From HGM20899 sp964615195 (lineage in GTDB: Bacteria > Pseudomonadota > Gammaproteobacteria > Enterobacterales > Succinivibrionaceae): 45,396 nt of DNA. Positions within the stretch are counted from its first letter, which is position 1. Each line of letters opens with the position of its first letter. The notes under the pieces were generated by a model that did not search any database, was not told the DNA's origin, and saw only the letters and a list, made by a program, of their open reading frames with translations. Below, piece after piece: positions 1 to 8,510 of this stretch. The position numbers were made by a program, and so were the translations under genes. The DNA is taken from assembly GCA_964615195.1 (NCBI GenBank), contig CAZTNG010000006.1:1-45396 (forward strand), read 5' to 3'.

Positions 1-53
1 CCTATGACCTCCTCCTTGTAAGGGAGATGCTCTCCCAGCTGAGCTAAGCGACC
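1..53 (-). tRNA. tRNA-Val (anticodon TAC), cut by window start
   Basis: On the minus strand the acceptor GGTCGCT is followed by TA and the D-arm GCTCAGCTGGGAGAGC. The anticodon loop CTTACAA gives anticodon TAC (Val). The T-arm and acceptor 3' side lie outside the window. It is the last visible member of a Lys-Lys-Val tandem transcribed leftward. The same combination of Lys and Val tRNA genes follows cpoB in E. coli, so this is conserved synteny. Confidence 0.93.
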
Positions 54-67
54 ACTGGGATTCTGAT

Positions 68-143
<76 letters not shown>

Positions 144-178
144 CAAACAGAAGTGTTAAGATTACTAATTAAGAAAGT

Positions 179-254
179 TGGTGGGTCGTGACAGATTCGA
201 ACTGTCGACCAACGGATTAAAAGTCCGCTGCTCTACCGACTGAGCTAACGACCC
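179..254 (-). tRNA. tRNA-Lys (anticodon TTT)
   Basis: The 76-nt cloverleaf on the minus strand has acceptor GGGTCGT pairing with ACGACCC, discriminator A and an encoded CCA. The anticodon loop CTTTTAA gives TTT, which reads AAA and AAG. It is the promoter-proximal gene of the Lys-Lys-Val cluster. Confidence 0.96.
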
Positions 255-292
255 AGAACTTCGTTTGAGAAGTAACGTCTCAACGAGGCGCT

Positions 293-320
293 ATATTACT
301 AGATTTAAAAAATGTTGCAA
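293..320 (-). promoter_or_regulatory. Promoter of the tRNA cluster
   Basis: On the minus strand there is -35 TTGCAA (320-315), a 16-nt spacer and -10 TAATAT (298-293), followed directly by the GC-rich discriminator AGCGCC. A GC-rich discriminator is the usual mark of stringently controlled stable-RNA promoters. The position about 40 nt upstream of tRNA-Lys(TTT) fits. This is prediction by consensus only. Confidence 0.6.
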
Positions 321-687
321 GCATTAATTTTAATTTTTTTAAATTATGTATAAAAATAAATCATTTTGTACTTTTTTAAAGCAATTTTTGCCGTTTTTTT
401 AGGTTTTTACTATTAAAAACAGAGCAAAAATATATTAGATTATATTCAAATATTTAGTTTAATAATGCTAAATTGACGTTTTTTCCCTAAAATTTATAAA
501 ATTTTTTCTAAATTTTCTGCAAAAAATAGCAAAATTTTTCTATTTTTTTTATTTTTTTGCATTTCAAATACATTTTTCTCATAAAAAATTTTTTAATTTT
601 TACTAAATTTAGCTTCTTTTATTCATAAAATAAAAGTCATAACTTTATTTTTTCACCAATTTTAAATCTATAATTTGGCTTTTTAAT
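321..687. other. AT-rich intergenic stretch
   Basis: About 370 bases of very A/T-rich sequence lie between the tRNA promoter and the terminator of the small leader-peptide gene. I see no open frame of credible composition, no tRNA-like fold and no strong repeat; homopolymeric T and A runs dominate. Confidence 0.5.
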
Positions 688-714
688 AAAAAAAAGGTGT
701 AGACAAGCTACACC
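688..714 (-). terminator. Rho-independent terminator of the double-glycine protein gene
   Basis: On the minus strand a perfect 7-bp stem GGTGTAG/CTACACC with a 5-nt loop is followed by eight T residues. It lies about 60 nt past the stop of the 94-residue leader-peptide protein. Together with the upstream promoter it shows that gene to be a self-contained transcription unit. Confidence 0.85.
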
Positions 715-772
715 AAAATTCAATTACCCAAGGACCAAATAGACTATTTTTGTTTGCAATACAAAAATTTAC

Positions 773-1057
773 TTAAAATTTATCTACAAATTCAAAAGCT
801 GTATCTTTTCTTTTTGCTAACATTGCTAGGTATCCTTCAGCTTTGTTAGCTTTAACTGTTGATCTTTGATCACTAACACTCACTTTTAATGAACTAACCG
901 ACCCACCATTAGCAATTTTTTTAAGTGATTCTAAATCGCCTTCACCAGAAAATTTTCTAACTTCCAAACTGCCATCAGCGCATTTCTTAATTTTAAAATA
1001 AGAAGCACCACCTACAACATCATCTAATTGACTTTCATTAAGATTAACTACTGACAT
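773..1057 (-). CDS. Small secreted protein with double-glycine (ColV-like) leader
   Basis: The start is set at the ATG at 1057, giving 94 residues, because a Shine-Dalgarno AGGTGG sits 5 nt upstream; an in-frame GTG nine bases earlier falls inside that site. The N-terminus MSVVNLNESQLDDVVGG followed by Ala-Ser is a classic double-glycine export leader. It resembles the microcin V leader in its L-N-E-x..D-x-V-x-G-G pattern. C39-peptidase ABC exporters cut after such GG pairs, leaving a core of about 77 residues with one Cys, rich in Lys and Ser. The gene has its own ECF-type promoter and terminator. It is about 12 kb from the only C39 exporter in the window, so that link is inferred. It could be a microcin-like toxin, a signal or another secreted protein. 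No immunity gene is recognisable beside it. Confidence 0.72.
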   Translation of the reverse strand: MSVVNLNESQLDDVVGGASYFKIKKCADGSLEVRKFSGEGDLESLKKIANGGSVSSLKVSVSDQRSTVKANKAEGYLAMLAKRKDTAFEFVDKF

Positions 1058-1111
1058 AATAACCACCTAAACCTTTTACAAATTCAAAAACTTACTGTCT
1101 CTTTGCTTAGT

Positions 1112-1138
1112 AAACGTAGCTCAAGTAATAAGGTTACA
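1112..1138 (-). promoter_or_regulatory. ECF-type promoter, copy 1 (TGTAACC-N15-CGTTT)
   Basis: On the minus strand TGTAACCTT starts at 1138 and CGTTT occupies 1116-1112, with exactly 15 nt between TGTAACC and CGTTT. The same two boxes with identical spacing precede the other small leader-bearing gene at 9508. The CGTTT box is about 54 nt upstream of the start codon. An AAC-containing -35 and a CGT-type -10 are typical of ECF sigma promoters. The likely reader is the ECF sigma factor encoded at 17125-17643 (inference). Confidence 0.6.
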
Positions 1139-1700
1139 TTAACTTCCCAAAATTTTTATAATTCTATACAGCTGCATCTACCACTTGAGTATACACATCC
1201 ATTCTAAATTGCTTATTCTTTATTTATTCCATTAAAAGTTTGATAACAAAATACCTCACTAACAGTGCATATCAAACATACCCATAGCAAAGTAACATTA
1301 TTCCTGTGGGCAATTGGTATTGTTATACATTTATTACTAATAATTAAAATTTAAACTAAAACTTTTTGGATATAACATAGTTTCATATTACATTCCTATT
1401 AACATATAAGTATGAGTACTACTGAGCATTAATTAAGTTTTAAATAATAATTTGATTTTTTTAATTGGTATTTGTCTATAAGAAGTAATAAATATTGAAA
1501 TATGCAAACCGTTATTAGTTTTTGAGGATTTGAGCATTAGCTAAAAAAATGTTTTTAAGTAGAAGAACTATTGATTACTATTTATAAAGTAAACTAGTAT
1601 TAAACTGAATATATGTTTTATTTTTTTGTATTGAATATTAAAATTTTTTAGCAATTTATTTGAGTAATTAAATATAAAATAAAATTTGAATATAAGATCT
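1139..1700. other. Intergenic region between cpoB terminator and leader-peptide promoter
   Basis: This is AT-rich sequence with no supported gene. A 60-codon minus-strand frame starting at 1750 begins inside the loop of the cpoB terminator hairpin, lacks a ribosome-binding site and has hydrophobic, low-complexity content, so I do not call it. I see no tRNA, CRISPR or insertion-sequence ends. Confidence 0.5.
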
Positions 1701-1771
1701 AAAAAGGCCACACAACTTAAAAGTACTATAAATTTGACAAACTTATGCACCCATTCCTTTGTGTGGCCTTT
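1701..1771 (-). terminator. Inverted repeat ending the tol-pal-cpoB transcript
   Basis: A perfect 13-bp inverted repeat AAAGGCCACACAA / TTGTGTGGCCTTT (1759-1771 and 1703-1715) encloses 43 nt and is followed on the minus strand by further T residues. It begins 16 nt past the cpoB stop. The GC-rich arms and U-run fit a terminator; the unusually long loop could hold extra structure. Confidence 0.65.
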
Positions 1772-1786
1772 GAATTGTAAATTATG

Positions 1787-2572
1787 CTATTTTAGCTTAC
1801 TCAATGCTTGTTTTGCTAACATTGCTTCAGTCCTATCGGGATAGACCTGAATTACTAGCTGATAAAACTTCTTTGCTTTTTCATTTTCATTCAAAGCTTC
1901 AGAGATTTGTCCTAGCTTGTAAATTGATTCAGCCCTTTTTACAGAATCCTTAAATTTGGTAACGTTCAAAAAATTCTCTTTTGCTATTGGATATTTTTTT
2001 TCTCTAAAATTAATTTGTCCAATCCAATAATAAGAATTAGAAACTAAAGGCGAGTCTGAATATTTATTTATAAATGAGCTAAATATACTTTCTGCACCTT
2101 TAAAATCTCCACTATTGAGCTTTGCCACACCTGAGTTGTAAAAGTTCTGCGCTTCATTACTAGTAGAATTATTTGAAACAACCTGCGTAGGAGCAACATT
2201 GTCCTTAGCTACAGTTGTAACATCTTGTTTAGGTTGCTGTGCACTTACTCCTACTGGTGCACTAGCAGGCGCTTGATCATATTTTGCACCTTGCTTTAAA
2301 GCATCGATCTCACTCAGTAGACTTTTTTGATTTTCTGTCATCTGAGCAAGCTTGTAGTTTAAGTCATCAATAGATCCTTGCAAAGTTCGCATTGATTGCT
2401 CTTGAGCATTTATACGGTTTTGCATTTCAAGCATTGCCGAATCTCTAGCAGAAATTTGCCTTTGCAACTTTACTATTTCATCATCGATAGCCATAACAGA
2501 GCTACTACCTAGTAGTAGCATCAAGACTAACAGTAAACGAAATTGTTTTAGCATCCTACACCTATAATTCAT
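1787..2572 (-). CDS. cpoB: Cell division coordinator CpoB (YbgF)
   Basis: CpoB is a periplasmic protein that binds TolA and links outer-membrane constriction to septal peptidoglycan synthesis. A hydrophobic signal peptide ends near VMA (residues about 7-28). A coiled coil that drives trimer formation follows (about 33-95), then a Gln/Ala/Pro-rich linker. The C-terminal TPR-like domain (about 140-261) contains NFYNSGVAKL, YYWIGQ and YKLGQ signatures. Family length is about 260. An in-frame ATG at 2554 has a better Shine-Dalgarno (AGGT) and gives a tidy signal peptide, so translation may start there. It is the last gene of the tol operon, 10 nt after pal, as in E. coli. Confidence 0.92.
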   Translation of the reverse strand: MNYRCRMLKQFRLLLVLMLLLGSSSVMAIDDEIVKLQRQISARDSAMLEMQNRINAQEQSMRTLQGSIDDLNYKLAQMTENQKSLLSEIDALKQGAKYDQAPASAPVGVSAQQPKQDVTTVAKDNVAPTQVVSNNSTSNEAQNFYNSGVAKLNSGDFKGAESIFSSFINKYSDSPLVSNSYYWIGQINFREKKYPIAKENFLNVTKFKDSVKRAESIYKLGQISEALNENEKAKKFYQLVIQVYPDRTEAMLAKQALSKLK

Positions 2573-2582
2573 TTAAATAATC

Positions 2583-3134
2583 TTAGTAAACAATTACCGC
2601 ACGGCGATTCTTAGACCAAGCTGATTCACTGTGACCTGGATCTAATGGCTTTTCTTCACCATAACTTACAATTGAAAGCTGATCTGCAGAAACACCAAGG
2701 TTAATCAAATACTGAGCTACTGAGCGAGTACGACGTTCGCCTAATGCAACATTGTATTCTGGAGTGCCTCTTTCATCTGTATGACCTTCAACAATGGCTG
2801 TTACAGAAGGATTATCTCTTAAAAATTCAGCATGAGCCTGTAATAATGCAACATAGTTATTTGCAATAGCTTCACTATTAAATGCAAAATAAATAGTTGA
2901 ATCCTGCTTTAAAGCTTCAAGCTTTGCGCGTTGTTCTGGAGATAAATTTAGTCCACTATTTCCTGATGAATAATTATCACCTACGATGATAGCACCATCT
3001 TCAACATTTGATAAACCTTCGCTACCACTAGTTGGATCTTCAACTATTGCCCCACTTTCATCAGTTGTAGAACATGCTGTTAAAGACGCAATTAACGCTC
3101 CAAGGAACATACACTGTAAAAATTTCTTAAACAT
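2583..3134 (-). CDS. pal: Peptidoglycan-associated lipoprotein Pal
   Basis: Pal is an outer-membrane lipoprotein that binds peptidoglycan and TolB and is part of the Tol-Pal constriction and lipid-homeostasis machine. The signal peptide ends in the lipobox LTAC with the lipidated Cys at residue 21, followed by Ser, which is compatible with outer-membrane sorting. The C-terminal OmpA-like domain (about 75-183) has the family core: IYFAFNSEAI, EGHTDERGTPEYN, GERRTRSVAQYL and the Lys-Asn-Arg-Arg motif near the end. The acidic linker at residues 22-60 is longer than usual. It lies between tolB and cpoB in the standard order, 47 nt after tolB. Confidence 0.97.
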   Translation of the reverse strand: MFKKFLQCMFLGALIASLTACSTTDESGAIVEDPTSGSEGLSNVEDGAIIVGDNYSSGNSGLNLSPEQRAKLEALKQDSTIYFAFNSEAIANNYVALLQAHAEFLRDNPSVTAIVEGHTDERGTPEYNVALGERRTRSVAQYLINLGVSADQLSIVSYGEEKPLDPGHSESAWSKNRRAVIVY

Positions 3135-3181
3135 TTTAAATTACCTTTTAAAATTGTTTCAGTCAAACAATAACCAAAACA

Positions 3182-4474
3182 CTATTTTGCTAAAAAAGAA
3201 GACCATACTGGTGAAGATATTTCACCGCCAGTGCTAGGTAAATTTGCTTTAAATCTACCATCAGCTGAAACTATTGCTAACCCCTTTCGTCCACCATAAA
3301 CAGTACTATATATAATCATTGTACCATTTGGAGCGACACTTGGTGATTCATCTAAGGTTGTTGAGCTTAAAACTCTTAAACTACCGCTAAAATCTTGTCT
3401 TGCAACCTTAAACCCTGAGCTTTGATTAATTACAACCAATCCTGAACCATCAGGCATTGCTACAGGAGACAAATTCTTTGTACCACTATAAGTTATACGT
3501 TTAACTGAACCTGTTGATAAATCAACATTGTAAACTTGAGCATTACCGCCTCTTTCTGATACGAAATAAAGGCTTTTACCATCAGCTGACCAGGCAGGTT
3601 CTGTGTCTATTGCACGGTTATTTGTTACACGTGTAAGCTTCTTTGAATTTATATTTAATATATAAATTTCTGGATTACCATCTTTAGATAAAACAACAGC
3701 TAGTTTGGTACCATCTGGAGACCACTTAGGATTACTATTTAAACCATAAAAACTAGTAAGCTTCACACGACCTTTTGTATAAATGTCATGTAAATATATT
3801 TCAGCTTTTCTATTTTCAAAGGTTACATACGCAATCTTCTTGCCATCAGGAGACCAAGAAGGACTCATTAAAGGCTGTGATGAAAGAACCAAACGAACCT
3901 CATTAGCACCATCATAATCAGCCATTATTAGTTCATATGGATGCTTTGTACCAAACTTAGTTTTAACATACGCTATGCGCGTATTAAACGCACCTTTTAT
4001 GCCTGTAAGTTTCTCAAAAATTTCATCACTAATACGATGCGCATATTGACGCATCTTATTTGCAGGTACAGTAGCCTGCAAACCAGCTATCGCAGTAGCT
4101 TGAGAACCAACAATTTGTACTAACTCAAAATTTACTATAAAAGTACCAGGTTTAGTGCCGTTAGAAACTCTACCAACTACAACCGCTTCAGTGTTACTAC
4201 CGAAATCCCCAATTTTTACATCTTGAATTTGATGTGGCTGCGAACCCATTTGCGAAACAGCTAGTGGTGAAAATTTTCCAGAACGTGCTAAATCAGAACT
4301 AATAATACCAGCTATATCTGTAGATGTTGTAGCTTGATCTGAAAATGGCACAACTGCAATTTTTCTTCCTGCATTCATACCACCTGTTATTTCAAGATTA
4401 AGATCTGCATGAGCCGTACCACATAATATTAGTAATAAGGCCATAGCTTTAATAAGCGAACCCCAAATGTTCAT
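3182..4474 (-). CDS. tolB: Tol-Pal translocation protein TolB
   Basis: TolB is a periplasmic protein that shuttles between Pal and TolA. A signal peptide (residues 1-23, ending AHA) precedes the N-terminal alpha/beta domain (about 25-160). A six-bladed beta-propeller follows, made of WD40-like repeats marked by WSPDGKKIAY, WSPDGTKLAV, WSADGKSLYF and similar strings. The length of 430 is typical of the family. A Shine-Dalgarno GAGG precedes the ATG. The gap of about 300 nt to tolA is unlike the tight spacing in the rest of the operon and suggests an internal promoter in front of tolB. Confidence 0.97.
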   Translation of the reverse strand: MNIWGSLIKAMALLLILCGTAHADLNLEITGGMNAGRKIAVVPFSDQATTSTDIAGIISSDLARSGKFSPLAVSQMGSQPHQIQDVKIGDFGSNTEAVVVGRVSNGTKPGTFIVNFELVQIVGSQATAIAGLQATVPANKMRQYAHRISDEIFEKLTGIKGAFNTRIAYVKTKFGTKHPYELIMADYDGANEVRLVLSSQPLMSPSWSPDGKKIAYVTFENRKAEIYLHDIYTKGRVKLTSFYGLNSNPKWSPDGTKLAVVLSKDGNPEIYILNINSKKLTRVTNNRAIDTEPAWSADGKSLYFVSERGGNAQVYNVDLSTGSVKRITYSGTKNLSPVAMPDGSGLVVINQSSGFKVARQDFSGSLRVLSSTTLDESPSVAPNGTMIIYSTVYGGRKGLAIVSADGRFKANLPSTGGEISSPVWSSFLAK

Positions 4475-4774
4475 TTTTATTTCCTCAACTACATCTGTAA
4501 TTGCTGTTTGCTTTACTTTTACTTTAGTATGACATACTTTATATTTTTATAAAATTTGTCATTTTTTCCATTTTTTAGGATTATGTAATAATAATACATT
4601 TATAAAAATTTGTATTAATATTTAACATAACAATACCATAAAAATTTTTCTTGACTCTTTTTTTAATAACACCCTAACCAATTCAAAATAGTAGTTTATA
4701 TAAAAGAATTCTACTACTTTTGAAAGTTAATATTAACTAGCTTATATTTCAAAAAATAATAAGCTAGTTATCTA
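4475..4774. other. tolA-tolB intergenic region
   Basis: These 300 bases hold no gene. A 10-bp inverted repeat AACTAGCTTA/TAAGCTAGTT (4735-4744 and 4760-4769) sits just after the tolA stop and may slow or end transcription from upstream. Nearer tolB, several AT-rich -10-like boxes occur on the minus strand, but none is convincing enough to call. A promoter for tolB-pal-cpoB here is likely but unproven. Confidence 0.45.
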
Positions 4775-5893
4775 TTAAATATGAGGTGTCATCGCCAAAT
4801 TTATTCGTCTACAATCCGAGCAATCAGCAGGAGGTTTTGGTAGCACTCCTATTGATTTTATTGCTCGCAAAGCGCTTTCACACACTTGAGCATTCCCTGA
4901 GCAATTATCATTAAAAATCTGCCCATTTTCAGAAATTTGTAAGGATACAATTACCTTCTTACCATTCATCGAAGGATCAACCCTCCAATGTTGCTCTATT
5001 ATGCTTTTAACCGAAGCACCATATTGCATTGCTATTTGCATACGGGCATCACTGCCACCACCTTGGCCTTCGTCACCTGACTCAGCTAACTCATCAAAAA
5101 GTTCATTTTCTGCTGATTTTGCCTGTTGCTGACGAGCCTTTTGTTCAGCTTCTGCTTTCTGTTTTGCTTCCTCGGCTTTTTTCTTAGCATCTTCTTCAGC
5201 TTGCTTCTTCTTTAGCTCTTCAGCTTTCTTTTTTTCAGCTTCAGCTTTTTTCTTTGCTTCTTCAGCTTGCTTCTTCTTTAGCTCTTCGGCTTTCTTTTTT
5301 TCAGCTTCAGCTTTTTTCTTTGCTTCTTCAGCTTGCTTCTTCTTTAGATCTTCGGCCTTCTTTTTTTCAGCTTCAGCTTTTTTCTTTGCTTCTTCTTCGG
5401 CTTGCTTCTTCTTCAACTCTTCAGCTTTTTTCTTTTCTAGAGCAATCTTTTTATCGGCTTCAATTTTTTGTTGTTCAGCTAACTTTTTAGCTTCTTCCTG
5501 TTTTTTAGCCTCAGCTTGCTTCTTTGCTTCTTCTACAGCCTGTTGTTTTTTTTGCTCTTCAACTCGCTTTTGACTCTCAAGTTTTTCTTGTTCAAGCTTC
5601 TTGTTTAATTCTGCTTGTTTTTGCTGTTCTAGAGCAATACGTTTTTGTTCCTTTTCTTGAGCAATACGTTTCTGCTCCAAAGCCTGTTGTTCTCTTTTTT
5701 GAGCAGCTGTTTGCCTTTTACCAGGTTTCCCAGGTAATTTATTTAAGTCAACTACTGTTGCATGCATAAGCAATTCATTATTATCATTTGGCTTCTCTGG
5801 TCTACTTAAATCGATATTTGCAAATATCAAAATAAGCGCGAGAACATGAATAATAATAGCAATTATCGCTGCCTTAGCAATACTAAAATTCAC
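4775..5893 (-). CDS. tolA: Tol-Pal protein TolA
   Basis: TolA is an inner-membrane protein that spans the periplasm and transmits proton-motive force from TolQR to TolB-Pal and CpoB. One transmembrane helix lies at residues about 7-25. A long Ala/Lys/Glu/Gln helical domain II (about 65-265) follows, including near-identical 22-residue repeats. The C-terminal domain III (about 280-372) carries MQYGASVKSIIEQHW and a Cys pair in NCSGNAQVC, as in other TolA and TonB-like domains. The length is within the family range. It lies 11 nt after tolR. The minus-strand repeats create long spurious plus-strand frames. Confidence 0.95.
   Translation of the reverse strand: MNFSIAKAAIIAIIIHVLALILIFANIDLSRPEKPNDNNELLMHATVVDLNKLPGKPGKRQTAAQKREQQALEQKRIAQEKEQKRIALEQQKQAELNKKLEQEKLESQKRVEEQKKQQAVEEAKKQAEAKKQEEAKKLAEQQKIEADKKIALEKKKAEELKKKQAEEEAKKKAEAEKKKAEDLKKKQAEEAKKKAEAEKKKAEELKKKQAEEAKKKAEAEKKKAEELKKKQAEEDAKKKAEEAKQKAEAEQKARQQQAKSAENELFDELAESGDEGQGGGSDARMQIAMQYGASVKSIIEQHWRVDPSMNGKKVIVSLQISENGQIFNDNCSGNAQVCESALRAIKSIGVLPKPPADCSDCRRINLAMTPHI
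5198..5395 (-). repeat. Tandem 66-bp coding repeats in tolA
   Basis: Three consecutive units of 66 bp, starting near 5198, 5264 and 5330, each encode a 22-residue Lys/Ala/Glu helix segment of TolA domain II. They differ by only a few substitutions, such as an Asp-for-Glu change and synonymous bases. Such repeats can gain or lose whole units by slippage, changing the reach of TolA without shifting the frame. Confidence 0.8.
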
Positions 5894-5904
5894 TGATCTT
5901 AACC

Positions 5905-6333
5905 CTACTTTGTCGAAATCGGTTCTGTCACAAGACCCACACTTTCAACTCCGGCCTGCTTTAAAGCATTCATTAGTTGAATTACACTATCATAAGATGC
6001 ACGAGCATCACCTTGCACAACAACAGGTGAATCAGGTTCTCTAGCAAGATATGATTTTACTACAGCTGTTAAATCTTCTAAACTTTCAGCTTCTTGGTGA
6101 CTACCTGAAATTTCAGTATAAAATCTACCATCCTTATCCACTGAACATATAACGGGTGTTTTTTGATCCTCACTCATAGCTTTAGATTCAGCTTGTGGCA
6201 AATCAACAGTAACACCCTGCATAACAACCGGCGCAGTAGCAATAAAGATAACTAATAACACCATCATTACGTCAATATATGGCACTACATTAATTTCAGC
6301 AACTGGCCTATTTTTACCTCTGCTTCTTCTCAT
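5905..6333 (-). CDS. tolR: Tol-Pal protein TolR
   Basis: TolR is the inner-membrane proton-channel partner of TolQ. The short cytoplasmic N-terminus with EINVVPYIDVMMVLL holds the single transmembrane helix (about 17-38) and the essential Asp of ExbD/TolR proteins. The periplasmic ExbD-like domain follows, with VVVQGDARASYDSVIQLM near the C-terminus. The length of 142 is typical. It is 23 nt from tolQ and 11 nt from tolA, clearly co-transcribed. Confidence 0.97.
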   Translation of the reverse strand: MRRSRGKNRPVAEINVVPYIDVMMVLLVIFIATAPVVMQGVTVDLPQAESKAMSEDQKTPVICSVDKDGRFYTEISGSHQEAESLEDLTAVVKSYLAREPDSPVVVQGDARASYDSVIQLMNALKQAGVESVGLVTEPISTK

Positions 6334-6356
6334 TGTAAGTTTATCTCTATCTACTT

Positions 6357-7043
6357 TTATTGTTGATCAGCATTTGCAGCTGTATTACGATTTAAGATTG
6401 TGGAGAATTCATCTATAAAATTAAGATATTGATTCTCTAGCTTTTCAACCTTTGTTGCATATCTGTTATAAAACATTACTGCAGGTATTGCCGCAAAAAG
6501 GCCCATAGCAGTAGCAATTAGAGCTTCAGCAATTGGAGGTGCTACCATAGCCAATGTTGCATTCTTTACAGCAGATAATGCAACGAAGGCACTCATTATG
6601 CCCCATACAGTACCAAATAAACCTATATATGGACTAATTGAACCAATTGTTGCAAGCGTTGGTAAATGGTTTTCTAATTCTTCAATTTCGCGTGAACAAC
6701 TAACCTTCATTGCACGGTATGTACCATCCATTAAGGTATCCTTGTTTTTTACACCACGCTTAAGCATACTTGCAAATTCTTTAAAACCAGCAACGAATAT
6801 CTTTTCAAGACCTGAAAGATCTTTCTTATTCTTACAATTTGAATATAATTGATTAAGATCAATATTACCCCAAAATGTATCTTCAAAAATTAATGCTTGC
6901 TTACGGCAATATTTTAAATAACGACCTCTTTGGATAATCACTGTCCAACTTACAATACTCATAATCAATAGAAAGGCCATTACACCTTGAACTAAGGGGC
7001 TAGCATTTAATATCAACTGAGTAATAGATAATTCACTATTCAC
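6357..7043 (-). CDS. tolQ: Tol-Pal protein TolQ
   Basis: TolQ is the MotA/TolQ/ExbB-family channel protein that powers TolA with TolR. Three membrane segments are visible: residues about 17-38, about 135-157 (ATIGSISPYIGLFGTVWGIM) and about 168-192 (IAEALIATAMGLFAAIPAVM). Both family signature stretches are present. The length of 228 is standard. The start codon overlaps the ybgC stop by 8 nt, indicating translational coupling. Confidence 0.97.
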   Translation of the reverse strand: MNSELSITQLILNASPLVQGVMAFLLIMSIVSWTVIIQRGRYLKYCRKQALIFEDTFWGNIDLNQLYSNCKNKKDLSGLEKIFVAGFKEFASMLKRGVKNKDTLMDGTYRAMKVSCSREIEELENHLPTLATIGSISPYIGLFGTVWGIMSAFVALSAVKNATLAMVAPPIAEALIATAMGLFAAIPAVMFYNRYATKVEKLENQYLNFIDEFSTILNRNTAANADQQ

Positions 7044-7449
7044 TTACAAAAATTCCTTTTAAATTAGCAGTAAAAATTCTTGGCCTCATTAGATTTAAAT
7101 CTACACAGGCTATTTTCACAACTGCAGTTATATACACAGTACCATTTTGGTCAATTATCTCTTGAGCAAATATTACTGATGCAGACTTAGCTTCAGTCAC
7201 ATTACACTTAACCAACAGCGTGTCATCCAATTTTGCAGCTTTCTTAAAATTCATATTTATTGAAGCAACCACAAAACCTATGCCTTGATCAAGCAAACCT
7301 CTTTGTTCAATACCTTTAGAACGAAGCCACTCCGTACGAGCTCTTTCTAAAAACTTGACATAGTTCGCATTATACACCACTCCACCAGCATCGGTATCCT
7401 CAAAATAAACTCTTATTGGAAATAAAAATTCACTTTTCTTATCTGTCAT
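7036..7449 (-). CDS. ybgC: Acyl-CoA thioesterase YbgC, Tol-Pal system
   Basis: This is a hotdog-fold 4HBT thioesterase acting on acyl-CoA, always linked to tol-pal genes. The motif DTDAGGVVYNANYVKFLERA begins at Asp18, the expected catalytic Asp. The residue after VVY is Asn, where many YbgC proteins have His. The length of 137 matches the family. It overlaps ruvB at its start and tolQ at its end, so ruvAB, ybgC and tolQRA appear to be a single transcript. Confidence 0.95.
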   Translation of the reverse strand: MTDKKSEFLFPIRVYFEDTDAGGVVYNANYVKFLERARTEWLRSKGIEQRGLLDQGIGFVVASINMNFKKAAKLDDTLLVKCNVTEAKSASVIFAQEIIDQNGTVYITAVVKIACVDLNLMRPRIFTANLKGIFVSE

Positions 7450-8464
7450 TATTAGGCTCCTCTATTTCAAAGTAGGTGTAAGCCTTATGAGTAGCAATAC
7501 GACCTCTTGGTGTGCGTTGTATAAAGCCTTGCTGAATCATATATGGCTCAAGTACGTCTTCTAATGTATCACGATCTTCACCTAATAAGGCAGCAAGGTT
7601 TTCTACACCGACTGGCCCGCCATTAAAATCATCTATAATAGCCAACAAATAGCGTCTATCTTGAAAATCAAAGCCATGATCATCAATATCTAGTTTAGCT
7701 AATGCTGTTGAGGAGATACTTGATGTAATTTTACCATTGCCTAATATTTGTGCATAATCTCGAATACGGCGTAGTAGCCTGTTTGCAATACGTGGAGTGC
7801 CTCTACTTCTGCGCGCGATTTCAAAAGCTCCATCCTTATCTATCTGCAGATTTAATACGTCAGCAGATCTTTTAACAATGGAAGTCAAATCCTCATCTGA
7901 ATAAAATTTTAAACGTTGAGTAATACCAAATCTATCATATAAAGGAGATGTTAAAGAACCTGCCTTTGTTGTTGCTCCAACCAAAGTAAATGGAGGTAAA
8001 TCTATCTTTATAGAACTTGCAGATGGACCTTCCCCAAGCATAAAATCAATCTTAAAGTCTTCCATTGCAGGATATAAAAATTCCTCAACTACAGGACTTA
8101 AGCGGTGTATTTCATCAATGAACAATACATCATTGTCTTGCAACTTACTTAATATCGCTGCTAGGTCAGCTTTTTTCTCAAGAACAGGACCAGATGTCGA
8201 CCAAAAGTTTGCCCCCATTTCATTAGCAATAATATTCGCTAATGTTGTTTTGCCTAAGCCTGGAGGTCCAAAAATTAAAACATGATCAAGCGGACCTCTT
8301 CTAGCTAATGCAGCTCTTATAGAAATATCTAATTGCTCACATACTGCCTTTTGGCCAACATAATCACCTAGCTTTTGTGGACGAATAGCCTTATCCACAA
8401 AATCTGCATCATTTTTACCCTTATTAGCACTGACAATACGATCTATACTATCCGCTTCAATCAT
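7439..8464 (-). CDS. ruvB: Holliday junction branch migration ATPase RuvB
   Basis: RuvB is the hexameric AAA+ motor that drives branch migration of Holliday junctions with RuvA. Walker A GPPGLGKTT (about residue 65) and Walker B DEIH are intact. The sensor stretch GATTKAGSLTSPLYDRFG and the C-terminal winged-helix DNA-binding region ending in RTPRGR are present. The length of 341 is normal. A Shine-Dalgarno AAGGAA supports the start. It lies 46 nt after ruvA. ruvC is not in this window. Confidence 0.98.
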   Translation of the reverse strand: MIEADSIDRIVSANKGKNDADFVDKAIRPQKLGDYVGQKAVCEQLDISIRAALARRGPLDHVLIFGPPGLGKTTLANIIANEMGANFWSTSGPVLEKKADLAAILSKLQDNDVLFIDEIHRLSPVVEEFLYPAMEDFKIDFMLGEGPSASSIKIDLPPFTLVGATTKAGSLTSPLYDRFGITQRLKFYSDEDLTSIVKRSADVLNLQIDKDGAFEIARRSRGTPRIANRLLRRIRDYAQILGNGKITSSISSTALAKLDIDDHGFDFQDRRYLLAIIDDFNGGPVGVENLAALLGEDRDTLEDVLEPYMIQQGFIQRTPRGRIATHKAYTYFEIEEPNNDR

Positions 8465-8510
8465 TGTTTATTCCTTTGCACTTACTATTTTCAACATTTC
8501 TAAATATTGA

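Noticed and set aside
1568..1750. 60-codon minus-strand open frame with a hydrophobic N-terminus
   Set aside because: It starts inside the loop of the cpoB terminator hairpin, has no ribosome-binding site, and its Phe/Ile/Lys/Asn content is what AT-rich noise produces.
5254..5769. Two plus-strand open frames rich in Leu and Phe across tolA
   Set aside because: They are antisense images of the Lys/Glu/Ala repeats of TolA (ctt and ttc codons); no start signals or own promoters.
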